A stretch of 64,000 nt of DNA from Niabella agricola (GCF_021538615.1 NZ_JAJHIZ010000003.1:3224001-3288000), one strand, 5' to 3'. Positions 25,940 to 34,119 are shown, counted from the stretch's first letter. Translations and numbers: made by a program. Notes: a model not told the origin generated them from the sequence alone.

Positions 25940-27010
25940 ATGAAATATTCTTCAATCATTACCGGTGCCGGAGCTTATATACCCGGAGAGATTCAAAAGA
26001 ATGATGACTTTAAAGACCATGTATTTTACGAATCATCCGGTGTTCCTGTGGTTGCCGGAACCTGTGTGGTTATTGATAAATTTAAACTGATCACTGGTAT
26101 CAGTGAGCGGCGTTATGCACCGGCACATATCAATGCTTCTGATATGGCAGCGGCGGCAGGGTGGCAGGCATTAACGAATAGCGGCATCGATCCCGAAACA
26201 CTGGACCAGATTGTGGTTGCACATAATTTTGGAAATGTTACCTACGGTACGCTGCAGTCGCAAAATGTACCAACGCTTGCCAGTAATGTAAAACATATTC
26301 TGGGTATTCACCGGCCCGAATGTATTGCTTATGATGTGCTGGTGGGCTGCCCGGGCTGGTTGCACGCAGTGATTCAGTCTCACGCCTGGTTTACCGCAGG
26401 CATGGCAGCAAAAGTATTGTTGATCGGTACAGAAACCTTATCTCGTGTTCTTGATGCATCCGACCGGGACAGCATGATCTTTGCAGATGGCGCCGGAGCG
26501 ATTGTAATGGAATACCAGCCCGAAGCTCCGGGACAACCTGGCATCCTGGGTTGCTGCGCGCAAACGCATAGTATAGAAGAGGTGGATTATATAAATATGG
26601 GCAGCAGTTATAAGCAAAACGGCAGCGATGCCCTGTTTATTAAAATGAAGGGCCGGAAAGTGTATGAATATGCTTTAAAGCATGTGCCACTGGCCATGAA
26701 AGCATGTCTTGATAAGAGCGGGATCCATATTCGAGAAGTGAAGAAGATCCTGATTCATCAGGCCAACGAGAAAATGGATGAAGAAATTGTAAACCGGCTT
26801 TACGGACTGTATGATGCTACGCCGCCGCAGGATGTAATGCCCATGAGCATCCAGTGGCTGGGCAACAGCTCGGTGGCCACTATTCCCACCTTATATCATC
26901 TTATACGAAGTAATAAGGTAGCCGGACACACCATTGCTGATGGAGATATCATTCTTTTTGCTTCGGTAGGAGCAGGAATGAATATCAATGCGGTTTGCTA
27001 CCGGGCCTGA
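25940..27010 (+). CDS. 3-oxoacyl-ACP synthase III-like enzyme (FabH family)
   Basis: A 356-residue thiolase-fold enzyme from the ATG at 25940; earlier in-frame starts lie in repeat and leader sequence. The condensing triad is Cys137 (YDVLVGCPGW), His273 (ILIHQANEKMD) and Asn309 (WLGNSSVATI), as in FabH-type synthases. GGxG-like glycine motifs are replaced by FADGAGAIVMEY at about 181-192. FabH enzymes start fatty acid synthesis by joining acetyl-CoA to malonyl-ACP. This sequence has a long N-terminal insertion (residues 20-45) compared with housekeeping FabH and no fab genes nearby, so it may make a special acyl starter. The gene stands alone. Confidence 0.85.
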   Translation: MKYSSIITGAGAYIPGEIQKNDDFKDHVFYESSGVPVVAGTCVVIDKFKLITGISERRYAPAHINASDMAAAAGWQALTNSGIDPETLDQIVVAHNFGNVTYGTLQSQNVPTLASNVKHILGIHRPECIAYDVLVGCPGWLHAVIQSHAWFTAGMAAKVLLIGTETLSRVLDASDRDSMIFADGAGAIVMEYQPEAPGQPGILGCCAQTHSIEEVDYINMGSSYKQNGSDALFIKMKGRKVYEYALKHVPLAMKACLDKSGIHIREVKKILIHQANEKMDEEIVNRLYGLYDATPPQDVMPMSIQWLGNSSVATIPTLYHLIRSNKVAGHTIADGDIILFASVGAGMNINAVCYRA

Positions 27011-27056
27011 CATTGGTTACGTAAGATAGCCGGCATATTTGTTAAAGTGCATGCCC

Positions 27057-27305
27057 TTATGCTACAGTTACCAGCTTTGTAAATCCATCTCCATAGAAAA
27101 TACGCGCCAGGTCTTCATTGCCTGTTCTTTCGTATTCAGCGATCCGTCGTTCCTCTACGATCCGCCAAAAATTTTTAACTTTCAATTCATGATAGTCGGC
27201 AGTTTTAATAAACAGGCCTTTAACGGATGAACGGCTTTTAAACCGGATCTCAAACAAGGGATGATCCAAATTTTGTACAGCACCAGCTATTTGCTCGTAT
27301 GTCAT
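27057..27305 (-). CDS. Small protein, paralogue of the product at 28553
   Basis: An 82-residue cytoplasmic protein that I do not recognise as a named family. It aligns along its whole length with the 85-residue product at 28553-28810: IRFKSRSSVKGLFIKTADYHELKVKNFWRIV against IHFKDRSTVTGIFISSRDYEELKAKNFWRVV (each in short blocks), then ERT-x-DL-R-F-GFT. The shared beta-rich core with the conserved ADY/RDY-EL-KNFWR motif suggests a small SH3- or Sm-like fold, possibly RNA-related because the paralogue lies between an RRM gene and a cold-shock gene. It is co-directional with the next upstream gene at 27330. Confidence 0.7.
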   Translation of the reverse strand: MTYEQIAGAVQNLDHPLFEIRFKSRSSVKGLFIKTADYHELKVKNFWRIVEERRIAEYERTGNEDLARIFYGDGFTKLVTVA

Positions 27306-27329
27306 AATATAGGAGATTGGTTCAGCAAT

Positions 27330-27605
27330 CTATTCTGAAATAAAAACATGCCACCGGAGCCAGTTAAATACCGATAGTTCACTTTTGGCTTCTTCCGGAA
27401 TATTGAAATGAATTTTTTGTTCAATAATCTTTCCTTCACGCAGCGTAAAACGCTCTGTGAGCGAGGCATAAAAGTTTATAAGGAACAGCACCTGGTCCCC
27501 ATTGTTCTTGTCAAAAGCTCTTCGGCTGGGTTGCCCTTTAAAAATATGATCCCCTTTTGCCCAGTTATAACCTGTATGTACAAGGTCCTGTTTTTGAAAA
27601 AGCAT
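27330..27605 (-). CDS. Small hypothetical protein
   Basis: A 91-residue protein of unknown function. It has a mixed charged sequence with an internal stretch GDQVLFLINFYASLTERFTLREGKI resembling a beta-alpha-beta unit of SnoaL-like or NTF2-like folds, and no signal peptide or membrane helix. It precedes the small gene at 27057 by 24 bases on the same strand, so the two are probably co-transcribed. Codon usage resembles the surrounding genes, supporting a real gene, but no family can be named. Confidence 0.5.
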   Translation of the reverse strand: MLFQKQDLVHTGYNWAKGDHIFKGQPSRRAFDKNNGDQVLFLINFYASLTERFTLREGKIIEQKIHFNIPEEAKSELSVFNWLRWHVFISE

Positions 27606-28222
27606 GGCATTTTTTTTGATTCACTAATAATAGGCCACCATCCCGTGACGGAACCCGCTGTCATACAGTCGCTCCTTCCGTACCGATAAAAATGTGCGCC
27701 GTGCACTGGTTCTTTGTTAAAAGCACATTACGTATAAGAGATACCAGATCCATTCATGCTACTTCAGGATCAAAGACCCTTGTTTTCACCATCAGGTTTC
27801 CGGAACAGACCTGATCGTTTATTTATATTGATTTGGCTTAAAACGGAGTGAAGAAAACATTTCGAAAAATGGCAACCAGTGTGCATCCCGGTAACCAGGC
27901 GATCTTCCGTGTTAATGAAGATAATCCTTTTATTTCATACTTCTGGAAATTATTTTCACGAAGTAGACGGCACATCTTCCGGATCGATCCGGCATAGATG
28001 ATTTCAACACGTGCGAAAGCATTGCGGCAATGAGCTAACAAACTGCTAACAACGGCATTATCCGTTATTTGAAAACAAAAAGGGGCTATTTGCGGCATTA
28101 TACCTACCTTTGCAGGGTTAGTTTGAGTCACTGCTCTATTATAAGCACTTGCTTTTTCAGCTTTTCCGCTTTATATATTTGCCTTTTCTCGAATCATTTT
28201 TCAGATTAATAAAATTAAAACA
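27606..28222. other. Long intergenic region before the RRM gene
   Basis: About 615 bases without a gene that I can support. Short frames exist on both strands but show no recognisable domain. The right part holds a -7 box (28105-28112) that gives the RRM gene a leader of about 110 bases. Confidence 0.45.
28105..28112 (+). promoter_or_regulatory. Putative -7 promoter box of the RRM gene
   Basis: TACCTTTG followed by CAG matches the Bacteroidota -7 consensus. No well-spaced -33 element is visible. The implied leader of about 110 bases before the ATG at 28223 is long, as often seen for cold-regulated messages. Confidence 0.45.
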
Positions 28223-28492
28223 ATGAACATTTTTGTGTCCAATCTTGGGTACAGTTTCAGTACTGAAGACCTGAATGAATTATTTGCAGCCTATGGAACC
28301 GTAGACACTGCACGGGTAATTACCGATAAATTTACCAAACAAAGCAGGGGTTTTGGCTTTGTGGAAATGCCGGATGATGCCGCTGCGGCAAAAGCTGTCA
28401 GAGACCTGAACGGATCTATGCAGGACGGCCGCCCGATTAAAGTAATGGAAGCCCGTCCCAAGGAAGAAAAGAGCGGCTATTCCCGCTGGTAA
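28223..28492 (+). CDS. RRM-domain RNA-binding protein
   Basis: An 89-residue protein consisting of a single RNA recognition motif. RNP2 is IFVSNL at residues 3-8, and RNP1 is RGFGFVEM at about residues 47-54, with the aromatic residues that stack on RNA bases. The last residues (RPKEEKSGYSRW) form a short basic tail. Such single-RRM proteins are common in Bacteroidota and cyanobacteria and often respond to cold. It is followed by a small paralogous gene and a cold-shock-domain gene on the same strand, suggesting a shared RNA-chaperone role. Confidence 0.93.
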   Translation: MNIFVSNLGYSFSTEDLNELFAAYGTVDTARVITDKFTKQSRGFGFVEMPDDAAAAKAVRDLNGSMQDGRPIKVMEARPKEEKSGYSRW

Positions 28493-28552
28493 TATACACG
28501 ATGATATACACGATGCCGGTTCAATATTAAAAGACGTTTAAAAGAATACACT

Positions 28553-28810
28553 ATGGATGTACACGCAATCGAAAAATTTTTAGCCTCGGCTACTAAGAAC
28601 GCAGGGGCCGTAAACATTCACTTTAAAGACCGTTCTACTGTAACCGGCATTTTTATCAGCTCGCGCGATTATGAAGAACTAAAGGCGAAAAATTTTTGGA
28701 GGGTAGTGAGTTCAAAAAACCTGCAGCAATGGGAGCGTACGCGGGACGTAAACCTCTCCCGCTTATTTAGCGGATCCGGCTTCACCCGGCTTAGTGCAGC
28801 TGCCAAATAA
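28553..28810 (+). CDS. Small protein between RRM and cold-shock genes
   Basis: An 85-residue protein, homologous over its full length to the product at 27057-27305. The conserved core (HFKDRSTVTGIFISSRDYEELK, then AKNFWRVV) and the C-terminal block ERTRDVNLSRLFSGSGFTRL are shared. No database family is recognised. Its place between an RRM protein and a cold-shock-domain protein on the same strand suggests a part in RNA handling, but this is context only. It starts at an ATG 60 bases after the RRM stop codon, and the next gene begins 46 bases after it. Confidence 0.75.
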   Translation: MDVHAIEKFLASATKNAGAVNIHFKDRSTVTGIFISSRDYEELKAKNFWRVVSSKNLQQWERTRDVNLSRLFSGSGFTRLSAAAK

Positions 28811-28856
28811 TGCTTTATCGCAACATTAAAATCATTTATTCATTTAAAACAATCGA

Positions 28857-29294
28857 ATGGGAGAAACCTGGAACAAAAGAGAAAGGGAACAAAAAAAGCG
28901 AAACGCTAAAAAGCAAAAAGAAGAAAGAAAGCAGGAACGCAAAGAGCATTCCGGCAAGGCCAAAGGCCTGGATGATATGCTGGCTTATGTAGATGAATAC
29001 GGCAACCTTTCATCCACACCGCCGCCTGAACGAAAAGCGGTAAAGATCGACGCCATACCTCCGGTAGTTGCCAATAGCCGGGAGCTGAATGCAATTGATG
29101 ATACCCGGAAAGGGGTGATCACCTTTTACGACAGCAACAAAGGGTACGGATTTATAAAAGACAGCGCCACCGGCGAAAGTATTTTTGTACATGTGAATGC
29201 AGCTTCTGTACAACTGAAAGAACAGTTAAAAGTTGCTTTCGAAGTGCAGAAAGGACCCAAAGGCATGGTTGCTGTAAACGTAACAGCTGCATAA
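28857..29294 (+). CDS. Cold-shock-domain protein with a basic N-terminal extension
   Basis: A 145-residue protein. Residues about 3-40 are almost all Lys, Arg, Glu and Gln, a charged helical extension likely to bind RNA or ribosomes. Residues about 80-145 form a cold-shock domain: KGVITFYDSNKGYGFIKD contains RNP1 (KGYGFI), SIFVHVNAA contains RNP2, and FEVQKGPKGMVAVNV is the closing strand. Ordinary CspA proteins are about 70 residues, so this one is about twice that length because of the extension and a linker. It is the last gene of the small RNA-binding cluster and is followed by a hairpin terminator. Confidence 0.92.
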   Translation: MGETWNKREREQKKRNAKKQKEERKQERKEHSGKAKGLDDMLAYVDEYGNLSSTPPPERKAVKIDAIPPVVANSRELNAIDDTRKGVITFYDSNKGYGFIKDSATGESIFVHVNAASVQLKEQLKVAFEVQKGPKGMVAVNVTAA

Positions 29295-29334
29295 CGGCTG
29301 AATCCGGCCTCGCAGCCGGAGACGCCGTTTTGAA
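29293..29334 (+). terminator. Terminator after the cold-shock-domain gene
   Basis: A two-part stem (AACGGC with GCCGTT outside, CCGGC with GCCGG inside) is followed by a short T run. It begins right at the stop codon of the cold-shock-domain gene. Confidence 0.65.
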
Positions 29335-29432
29335 GATGCAGCTCCCAATAAAAGTGCTTCTAAACGGGGCATATGGATCTTTCCGTCCGTTAAAAGCAAT
29401 ACCAGGGGTAAACCTGAGCCCGATGTACGGAT

Positions 29433-30392
29433 TTATTTCGTCAGCTGGGTTAAGGTTTTTATTTTTTGATTCAATTGATGTTCCACTACAAGATCGTAGT
29501 CTGACTTTGTATCGTTGGTTTTGCTGACTACTACAAACAATTCCAGGAATATTAAAAAGCAAAAGAGCATTAAATAAAACACCAGCGCTACTGGCCGTTC
29601 TTTTAATATCTCGATGACGGCATTGAGCTCCTCCAGGAAACCCTGTTTGGATTTTAGTTCCTTCCTTAATGAACCTTCTGCTTCCATTTTTCTTCGGGTA
29701 TAATCCTCTTTCTGGTTCCGGAGTATATCCAGGTTTTTTTCGTTAATTTCTGTTTCCTTTATTTTTGGATTGGGAATATGGGTCGTTGATACGGTTGTTT
29801 GAGACCGGGCCGTAATGCTTCCATTGCCTTGCGGAACGGGCACCTTGGTAGTGGTTTTGGACGTGATGACTATCGTTGGTTTTTTTGCTACTTCTTCGTG
29901 CAGCGCCAGGGTTTTTCTATCCAGGGAATCGATTTCAGTCTGAAGTTCCTGAAGCTTTTTGTCAATGATCGTTAAGCGTTCGGGCAATTGTTCGTTTACC
30001 TGCCGGTCCACGATCTGGATCATTTTTTTCTCAATATCATCCTTGAAAATGATCTGGTCCAGTATAGAGGATCCCAGAACCGCCATGATCAATGCAATAG
30101 CCAGGCGAAACCAGCCCAGCCACTTACTCTTGCCTACAGTGAGAATAATCTGCCGCTCGATCTGAACAATGATCAATACAAAAATAAAAGCAGTCAGCAT
30201 ACAGCCCCACAAAGGGGCGCCTACGTACCGCTCCGCAAAAGAATACCCGATCAATGACCAGAGGATGACCAGGATCAGAATGGCGGATGCATACTTTTTC
30301 AGCTGCTTCCTGCTGGCTTCGGTACAAGAGGCCAATATCTGGTAGTTCCATCCTGTTAATAAACAGGCGGTCTTTGTCCACCAATCTTTCAT
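29433..30392 (-). CDS. DUF4407 membrane protein
   Basis: A 319-residue membrane protein with the DUF4407 layout: two transmembrane segments near residues 35-75 (YASAILILVILWSLIGYSF, then GCMLTAFIFVLIIV), another at about 90-110 (WFRLAIALIMAVLGSSIL), a long charged coiled coil from about 115 to 265, and a last helix near 275-295 (VALVFYLMLFCFLIFLELFVVV). The arginine-containing WNYQIL start and VQIERQI segment are typical. The function of DUF4407 is unknown. Its start overlaps the preceding gene by 4 bases (ATGA), indicating translational coupling. It is the last gene of a leftward nuclease-containing run. Confidence 0.85.
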   Translation of the reverse strand: MKDWWTKTACLLTGWNYQILASCTEASRKQLKKYASAILILVILWSLIGYSFAERYVGAPLWGCMLTAFIFVLIIVQIERQIILTVGKSKWLGWFRLAIALIMAVLGSSILDQIIFKDDIEKKMIQIVDRQVNEQLPERLTIIDKKLQELQTEIDSLDRKTLALHEEVAKKPTIVITSKTTTKVPVPQGNGSITARSQTTVSTTHIPNPKIKETEINEKNLDILRNQKEDYTRRKMEAEGSLRKELKSKQGFLEELNAVIEILKERPVALVFYLMLFCFLIFLELFVVVSKTNDTKSDYDLVVEHQLNQKIKTLTQLTK

Positions 30393-30964
30393 AATGTGTT
30401 TTCAATTTTTAAGTTGTGTAAAGAAAGCGACGCCAGTCCCCGCGTGAAACCCACTTCATAAGACTTAAAGATCCCCATCATATACAGTTCGCCCTTATCC
30501 AGGTCTTCTTTCATCTTTTTTAATTCCACCACATGTTTTTCATAAGTATTTTGTTTCGATTTGAGCAGTTCCACAATATCGGTTAAGCCGGCCTGTCCGC
30601 GGGAATGAATATGAAAGTCAATTTCCCTTAACATATCTTCATATTTTAAAAACACCTGTTTGAACTTTATTTCCAGGTTGCTGCGAACGATGTCCAGGTT
30701 TGCATCTTTGTATGATTGGTCAGGGTTGGTTAGCGCGTCATTGTAGGCCTTGTTTTCATAATCTTCTTTCAAAAAGCCATAAATAATGTCGATTGGCAGT
30801 TTTGATCCAAACTCAACAGAATAAGTGCTTGTATTTGCTGATGAGGGCTCGGAATTGTCGATAAAATCTTCTTCCCGGATCTCCGGAAGTGTGCTGCTCC
30901 CGGCTTCTTCCGGCGTTTCTGCAGGAGCGGAGGTTCGCTTTTTAAATAAGTCAAAAAATCCCAT
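30389..30964 (-). CDS. Hypothetical coiled-coil protein coupled to DUF4407
   Basis: A 191-residue soluble protein with no recognised family. The first 60 residues are acidic and low in complexity (MGFFDLFKKRTSAPAET and on), which often marks a flexible tail. Residues about 85-165 are helical with heptad-like spacing (LEIKFKQVFLKYEDMLREID, VELLKSKQNTYEKHVVELKK). The stop overlaps the start of the DUF4407 gene by 4 bases, so the two are probably made together and may form a complex at the membrane. Confidence 0.7.
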   Translation of the reverse strand: MGFFDLFKKRTSAPAETPEEAGSSTLPEIREEDFIDNSEPSSANTSTYSVEFGSKLPIDIIYGFLKEDYENKAYNDALTNPDQSYKDANLDIVRSNLEIKFKQVFLKYEDMLREIDFHIHSRGQAGLTDIVELLKSKQNTYEKHVVELKKMKEDLDKGELYMMGIFKSYEVGFTRGLASLSLHNLKIENTL

Positions 30965-30996
30965 AGCTTAAAACGGTTTAGGTTGAACAGGATGTA

Positions 30997-31269
30997 TTAA
31001 ATGTATTTTACCGGTACTTTATAGCGATAATGTCCGCGGCTGTGACAGCTCTCACATAAAGTAGTTAACAGGCTGTCCTGGTAATCCCAGGGGTCTGCAT
31101 GTTTTTGTAAGCGTTTGATAAAGTGATATTGTTTATGGTGTATATGCAGTTTTCCGCCGGTCTTGCCGCAGATCACACATTGATTATTGTCGCGGTGCAA
31201 GATCCGTTTGCGCTTTTCAATCCAGCGGGGATCAAAAAGCTTTTCCCCGTAATAAACCTTAGTTTTCAT
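30997..31269 (-). CDS. HNH endonuclease
   Basis: A 90-residue protein consisting of one HNH nuclease domain. The zinc ligands are two C-x2-C pairs (CVICG near residue 35 and CESCH near residue 74), and the catalytic histidine pair is in LHIHHKQYH at about residues 46-50. The C-terminal histidine (SRGHYRY) fits the metal site. It could nick or cut DNA alone or as part of a complex. Its start overlaps the end of the upstream HsdR-N-like gene by 11 bases, so the two nucleases are translationally coupled. Confidence 0.88.
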   Translation of the reverse strand: MKTKVYYGEKLFDPRWIEKRKRILHRDNNQCVICGKTGGKLHIHHKQYHFIKRLQKHADPWDYQDSLLTTLCESCHSRGHYRYKVPVKYI

Positions 31270-32371
31270 CGGATGGCACCTCCACTTCGTTTTTCTGTTG
31301 ATAATGATTCACAGTAGCCAACAGCTCTTTCCGGTACCGGTAAATATCGTCCAGCGATTCCAGTAACTTCTTTTCACCGTTATCTTTCCCATTATGAAAA
31401 AGCTCCAGGTATTTTTTGGAAAAGTTGAAATGCAGTCTGGCCAGCGGCTTCCGGTTATTATCATCCAACAAAATACCAAAATAAGATTGTGTATCCCTGA
31501 AAGCGATCCTGCCGGCGGGTACCACTTCTCTTAAAATGGCTTTGATGATCTGCGAACCTTCTGTTTCCTCCTCAGTGGTAATAAATTTTGGCAGTTCCGG
31601 GTTGCCGTCAACCGGGGCCACTTCCGGTTGGTCCGATTTTGACGGGGACTTTTCGTTGATATTTAATGCGCTCTTCAGCCGTGAATTGATAGACTCATTG
31701 ATCGAGTTAGACAGGGCCCTCCGGGTATATTCCTTAAAACTGGCCAGCCGGGAGGCTGTTAACGGCTTTTCAAAAAAGCGGTTCACCAATAGCTTCACCA
31801 ATTCATCGGAAGGCTCCTGCAGCTCTTTTTCAAATTCGTTGCGGATGGCCTTAATATATTTCAGGTCCTCCGCCGAGTCAAGAATGTCGGTAAGATTATA
31901 CCCCTGTTTGGTGAATTTTTCGAGCAGCTTGATACTGGAGTCCTTCAGGTTGGCCAGCTCCAGGGTAAAAAAAGGCTTATCGTCCATAATATTCGGACGC
32001 TCCAGGTCCGCATAAAAATTATAGACCAGTCCATTCGTTAGCACACCAAACCGCGACTTGGAAACATGATAATACCGGTGCAGCTGGGAATTATGCGCAT
32101 CTGCCTTCTCTTTCCAATGCTTGCACTCGATGATCAGCACCGGCTCGCCATCTTTTTTAATAACATAGTCGATCTTTTCGCCTTTCTTAGTCCCGATATC
32201 ACAAATGAATTCCGGTATGACCTCGGTAGGGTTAAAAATATCGTAACCGATGGCCTGGATAAAGGGCATTACAAAGGCATTTTTTGTAGCTTCTTCGGTA
32301 TTGATCTGTTCTTTTAATGCATCTACTCGTTGGTGCAGCTGTTCCAGCTTTAGTTTTAAGTCATTCTCCAT
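31259..32371 (-). CDS. HsdR-N-like PD-(D/E)XK nuclease with C-terminal domain
   Basis: A 370-residue protein. Residues about 25-135 match the type I restriction enzyme R-subunit N-terminal nuclease domain: FVMPFIQAIGYDIFNPTEVIPEF, then the core KIDYVIKKDGEPVLIIECKHW with the catalytic Asp and E-x-K. The helicase motor of a true HsdR is absent. The C-terminal half (residues about 250-360) contains a second conserved domain (AGRIAFRDTQSYFGILLDDNNRKPLARLHFNF, in blocks) that may bind nucleic acid or a partner. Stand-alone proteins of this kind are common in Bacteroidota and their role is unknown. It heads a coupled run with the HNH, coiled-coil and DUF4407 genes. Confidence 0.85.
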   Translation of the reverse strand: MENDLKLKLEQLHQRVDALKEQINTEEATKNAFVMPFIQAIGYDIFNPTEVIPEFICDIGTKKGEKIDYVIKKDGEPVLIIECKHWKEKADAHNSQLHRYYHVSKSRFGVLTNGLVYNFYADLERPNIMDDKPFFTLELANLKDSSIKLLEKFTKQGYNLTDILDSAEDLKYIKAIRNEFEKELQEPSDELVKLLVNRFFEKPLTASRLASFKEYTRRALSNSINESINSRLKSALNINEKSPSKSDQPEVAPVDGNPELPKFITTEEETEGSQIIKAILREVVPAGRIAFRDTQSYFGILLDDNNRKPLARLHFNFSKKYLELFHNGKDNGEKKLLESLDDIYRYRKELLATVNHYQQKNEVEVPSDEN

Positions 32372-32434
32372 GTTAAGACAGTTTAAGTGATGTAAGCAAT
32401 AGGGGAAATCCAGTGCAGTGGATCCCTTTCGCTG

Positions 32435-32463
32435 CTAAAGTAAGATGCGGGGAGGGGCTTCAA
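32435..32463 (-). promoter_or_regulatory. Putative promoter for the HsdR-N-like operon
   Basis: Read leftward, TTG (complement of 32461-32463) and TACTTTAG (complement of 32435-32442) are 18 bases apart, near the Bacteroidota -33/-7 pattern. The perfect palindrome at 32464-32479 abuts the -33 element. Confidence 0.4.
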
Positions 32464-32479
32464 TTACGGGAAACCGTAA
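32464..32479. promoter_or_regulatory. Palindromic operator-like site TTACGG-N4-CCGTAA
   Basis: Perfect 6-bp arms around GAAA. The same palindrome occurs at 34102-34119, 34187-34200 and 57356-57369. Its position just upstream of a putative -33 box suggests a regulator-binding site for the HsdR-N-like gene. Confidence 0.55.
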
Positions 32480-32539
32480 AGGGCCGGTTTTTTATTTTGA
32501 CCGGGTCCGGTCTTATCGCCATGAAGCGATAATAATTGC

Positions 32540-33028
32540 TTAGCGCCGCCGCCATTCCCAGGGGGCGATAGGGGCGGCATCTGCCCACAATCCTCTATGT
32601 TGTTGCCGCGCTGCTGCTTCCAATGCCGCATATTCCGGGTCATCCGAATATTTTTTAAAGTGCCAGGCCAGTCCGTTTGTCACCAGTTCTTTGTTCAGGT
32701 TTCCGCCGTCTTCCAGGATCACCTCCGCAATCAACCGCCGGTTGCGGTCATATTGTTGATGTTGCAGGAGGATAACGTATTTCCCGAAGCACCGGTCGGA
32801 AACGAATTGTTTGGCGCGGTTTCCAAAGGGTTGCCGCTTTTCCGGGCAGTCGATATGGGCAAGGCGTACGGTCTGTTCGCTGCCATCCATCATCAATACA
32901 ATAGTGTCGCCGTCTTTGACCCGGGTTACTTTATAAGCAGGATCCTGCAGCCTGCTGTTATAAGCGTTGCCGGGTGAACTGCTGCATCCCGTTAAAAGCA
33001 AACATAAAAAAAGTATGGGCCGGCGCAT
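32540..33028 (-). CDS. Thermonuclease-like (SNase) lipoprotein
   Basis: A 162-residue protein from the ATG at 33028, chosen because it begins a lipoprotein signal (RPILFLCLLLTGCSSS, lipobox Cys at about 14). The mature part is a staphylococcal-nuclease fold: RVKDGDTIVLMMDG, VRLAHIDCPEKRQPFG with the catalytic Arg and Asp, and DRNRRLIAEVILEDGGNLNKELV with the second Arg. These enzymes cut DNA or RNA outside the cytoplasm using calcium. It lies 31 bases after the membrane protein gene at 33101 and 168 bases before the HsdR-N-like gene, all leftward. Confidence 0.88.
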   Translation of the reverse strand: MRRPILFLCLLLTGCSSSPGNAYNSRLQDPAYKVTRVKDGDTIVLMMDGSEQTVRLAHIDCPEKRQPFGNRAKQFVSDRCFGKYVILLQHQQYDRNRRLIAEVILEDGGNLNKELVTNGLAWHFKKYSDDPEYAALEAAARQQHRGLWADAAPIAPWEWRRR

Positions 33029-33100
33029 TGTGGAGTCAGGTATGGAGGGTGATATATAATCATCTGCCAACGCAGGGTATTCGTAACCGGAATACTGCGC

Positions 33101-34069
33101 TCATTCCTGTTTTAGTGGAAGAATATGCTTTTGATAGATATGTTCTGTCAAAGGGTTTAAGGCTCGTTCGGTGTAAACCGGATGGTCGCCCTTTCTTGTA
33201 TAAAACTCAATATCGCCATTGAGCCGGATATAGGATACCCGGTTGATATCGGCTTCGGTGAGGGTATCCGGCCGGGTTATTTTTTTAAAATGAAAAAGCT
33301 TTTCCGTATCCAGCGGAATCACCAGGGAACCGTATACTTTTTGATTACAGGGGATGGACTGGTAGTGATCGCCGGTCCAGTACATGCATGCTGGTTCATC
33401 TGGCTTTCCCATGATATATTGATAGAAAATAACGGCCATTAATGCCAATGCCATGATCCCCACGGGTATGGTGATAGGGTTAAAATGAAATTCCGGTTTT
33501 TGGGAAACCTGCATCTTTGCAGAAAACGGGGTTGTCCCTTCATTATGGTTGATGGGGTTATCCGGTATGCTGGTGCCGGATGCTGCAGCGGTGTTTTTTT
33601 CACCGGTTTCCCCAGGGGATGATGTTGATGGTCCCTCGGGATCGACAGTCGCTGTTTCGTCAGTACGGCTGATAGCCGGCTCCACGGCGTCTTTCATTAG
33701 ATGATTGGCATGCTCTTTTTTCCAACGATCAAAGGGCCTGGGTTTAAAATCGATCAGCCAGGCCAGCAGCTCGATGTTTTTATGATTGGTTTCAATTGCC
33801 GGGTTATTTAGCAATTTGATCAACTGCTTAAACTTACTGATGTCAAAGTTTTCAATAATATGCTGGTATGTTTTTGGCTCGACCGGTGCTCCAAAAAAAG
33901 TCCGCAACGTTTGCTCATCGTTTCGCTCCCATCTTTCCGTGCAAACGATCAAACATTCGTCTCTTAGTGGAGCGGGCTTAGGCATGCTAAGATTTAGCGG
34001 CAACTCGCCGGAGGCCTTTTTTTGCTCATAATACTGCAGTATCTGGTCGATGTAGTCCTTATAATACAT
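33101..34069 (-). CDS. Single-span membrane protein of unknown function
   Basis: A 322-residue protein with a soluble N-terminal half, a low-complexity linker (residues about 135-190, rich in Thr, Ser, Pro, Glu), one transmembrane helix at about 205-220 (PVGIMALALMAVIFYQYIM) and a C-terminal extracytoplasmic domain of about 100 residues (ACMYWTGDHYQSIPCNQ ... GDHPVYTERALNPLTEHIY). The N-terminal half has family-like motifs (LRDECLIVCTERW, TLRTFFG). The layout resembles one-component membrane sensors or anti-sigma-like proteins. It is the first gene of the leftward run and is divergent from the response regulator at 34276, with palindromes between them. Confidence 0.7.
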   Translation of the reverse strand: MYYKDYIDQILQYYEQKKASGELPLNLSMPKPAPLRDECLIVCTERWERNDEQTLRTFFGAPVEPKTYQHIIENFDISKFKQLIKLLNNPAIETNHKNIELLAWLIDFKPRPFDRWKKEHANHLMKDAVEPAISRTDETATVDPEGPSTSSPGETGEKNTAAASGTSIPDNPINHNEGTTPFSAKMQVSQKPEFHFNPITIPVGIMALALMAVIFYQYIMGKPDEPACMYWTGDHYQSIPCNQKVYGSLVIPLDTEKLFHFKKITRPDTLTEADINRVSYIRLNGDIEFYTRKGDHPVYTERALNPLTEHIYQKHILPLKQE

Positions 34070-34101
34070 ATCGCAAAGATTGTAAACCAGCCGTCAGGGA
34101 G

Positions 34102-34119
34102 TTTACGGAAATCCGTAAA
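34102..34119. promoter_or_regulatory. Palindromic operator-like site TTTACGG-N4-CCGTAAA
   Basis: Perfect 7-bp arms around AAAT, 33 bases upstream of the start of the membrane protein gene at 34069 and within the divergent intergenic region. Confidence 0.55.

Noticed and set aside
27838..28131. A 97-residue leftward frame in the gap before the RRM gene
   Set aside because: No recognisable motif, and it overlaps the -7 box used to start the RRM transcript, so it is probably non-coding.
31259..32371. Complete type I restriction system
   Set aside because: Only the HsdR N-terminal nuclease-like domain is present; there is no HsdM, HsdS or helicase motor in the window.
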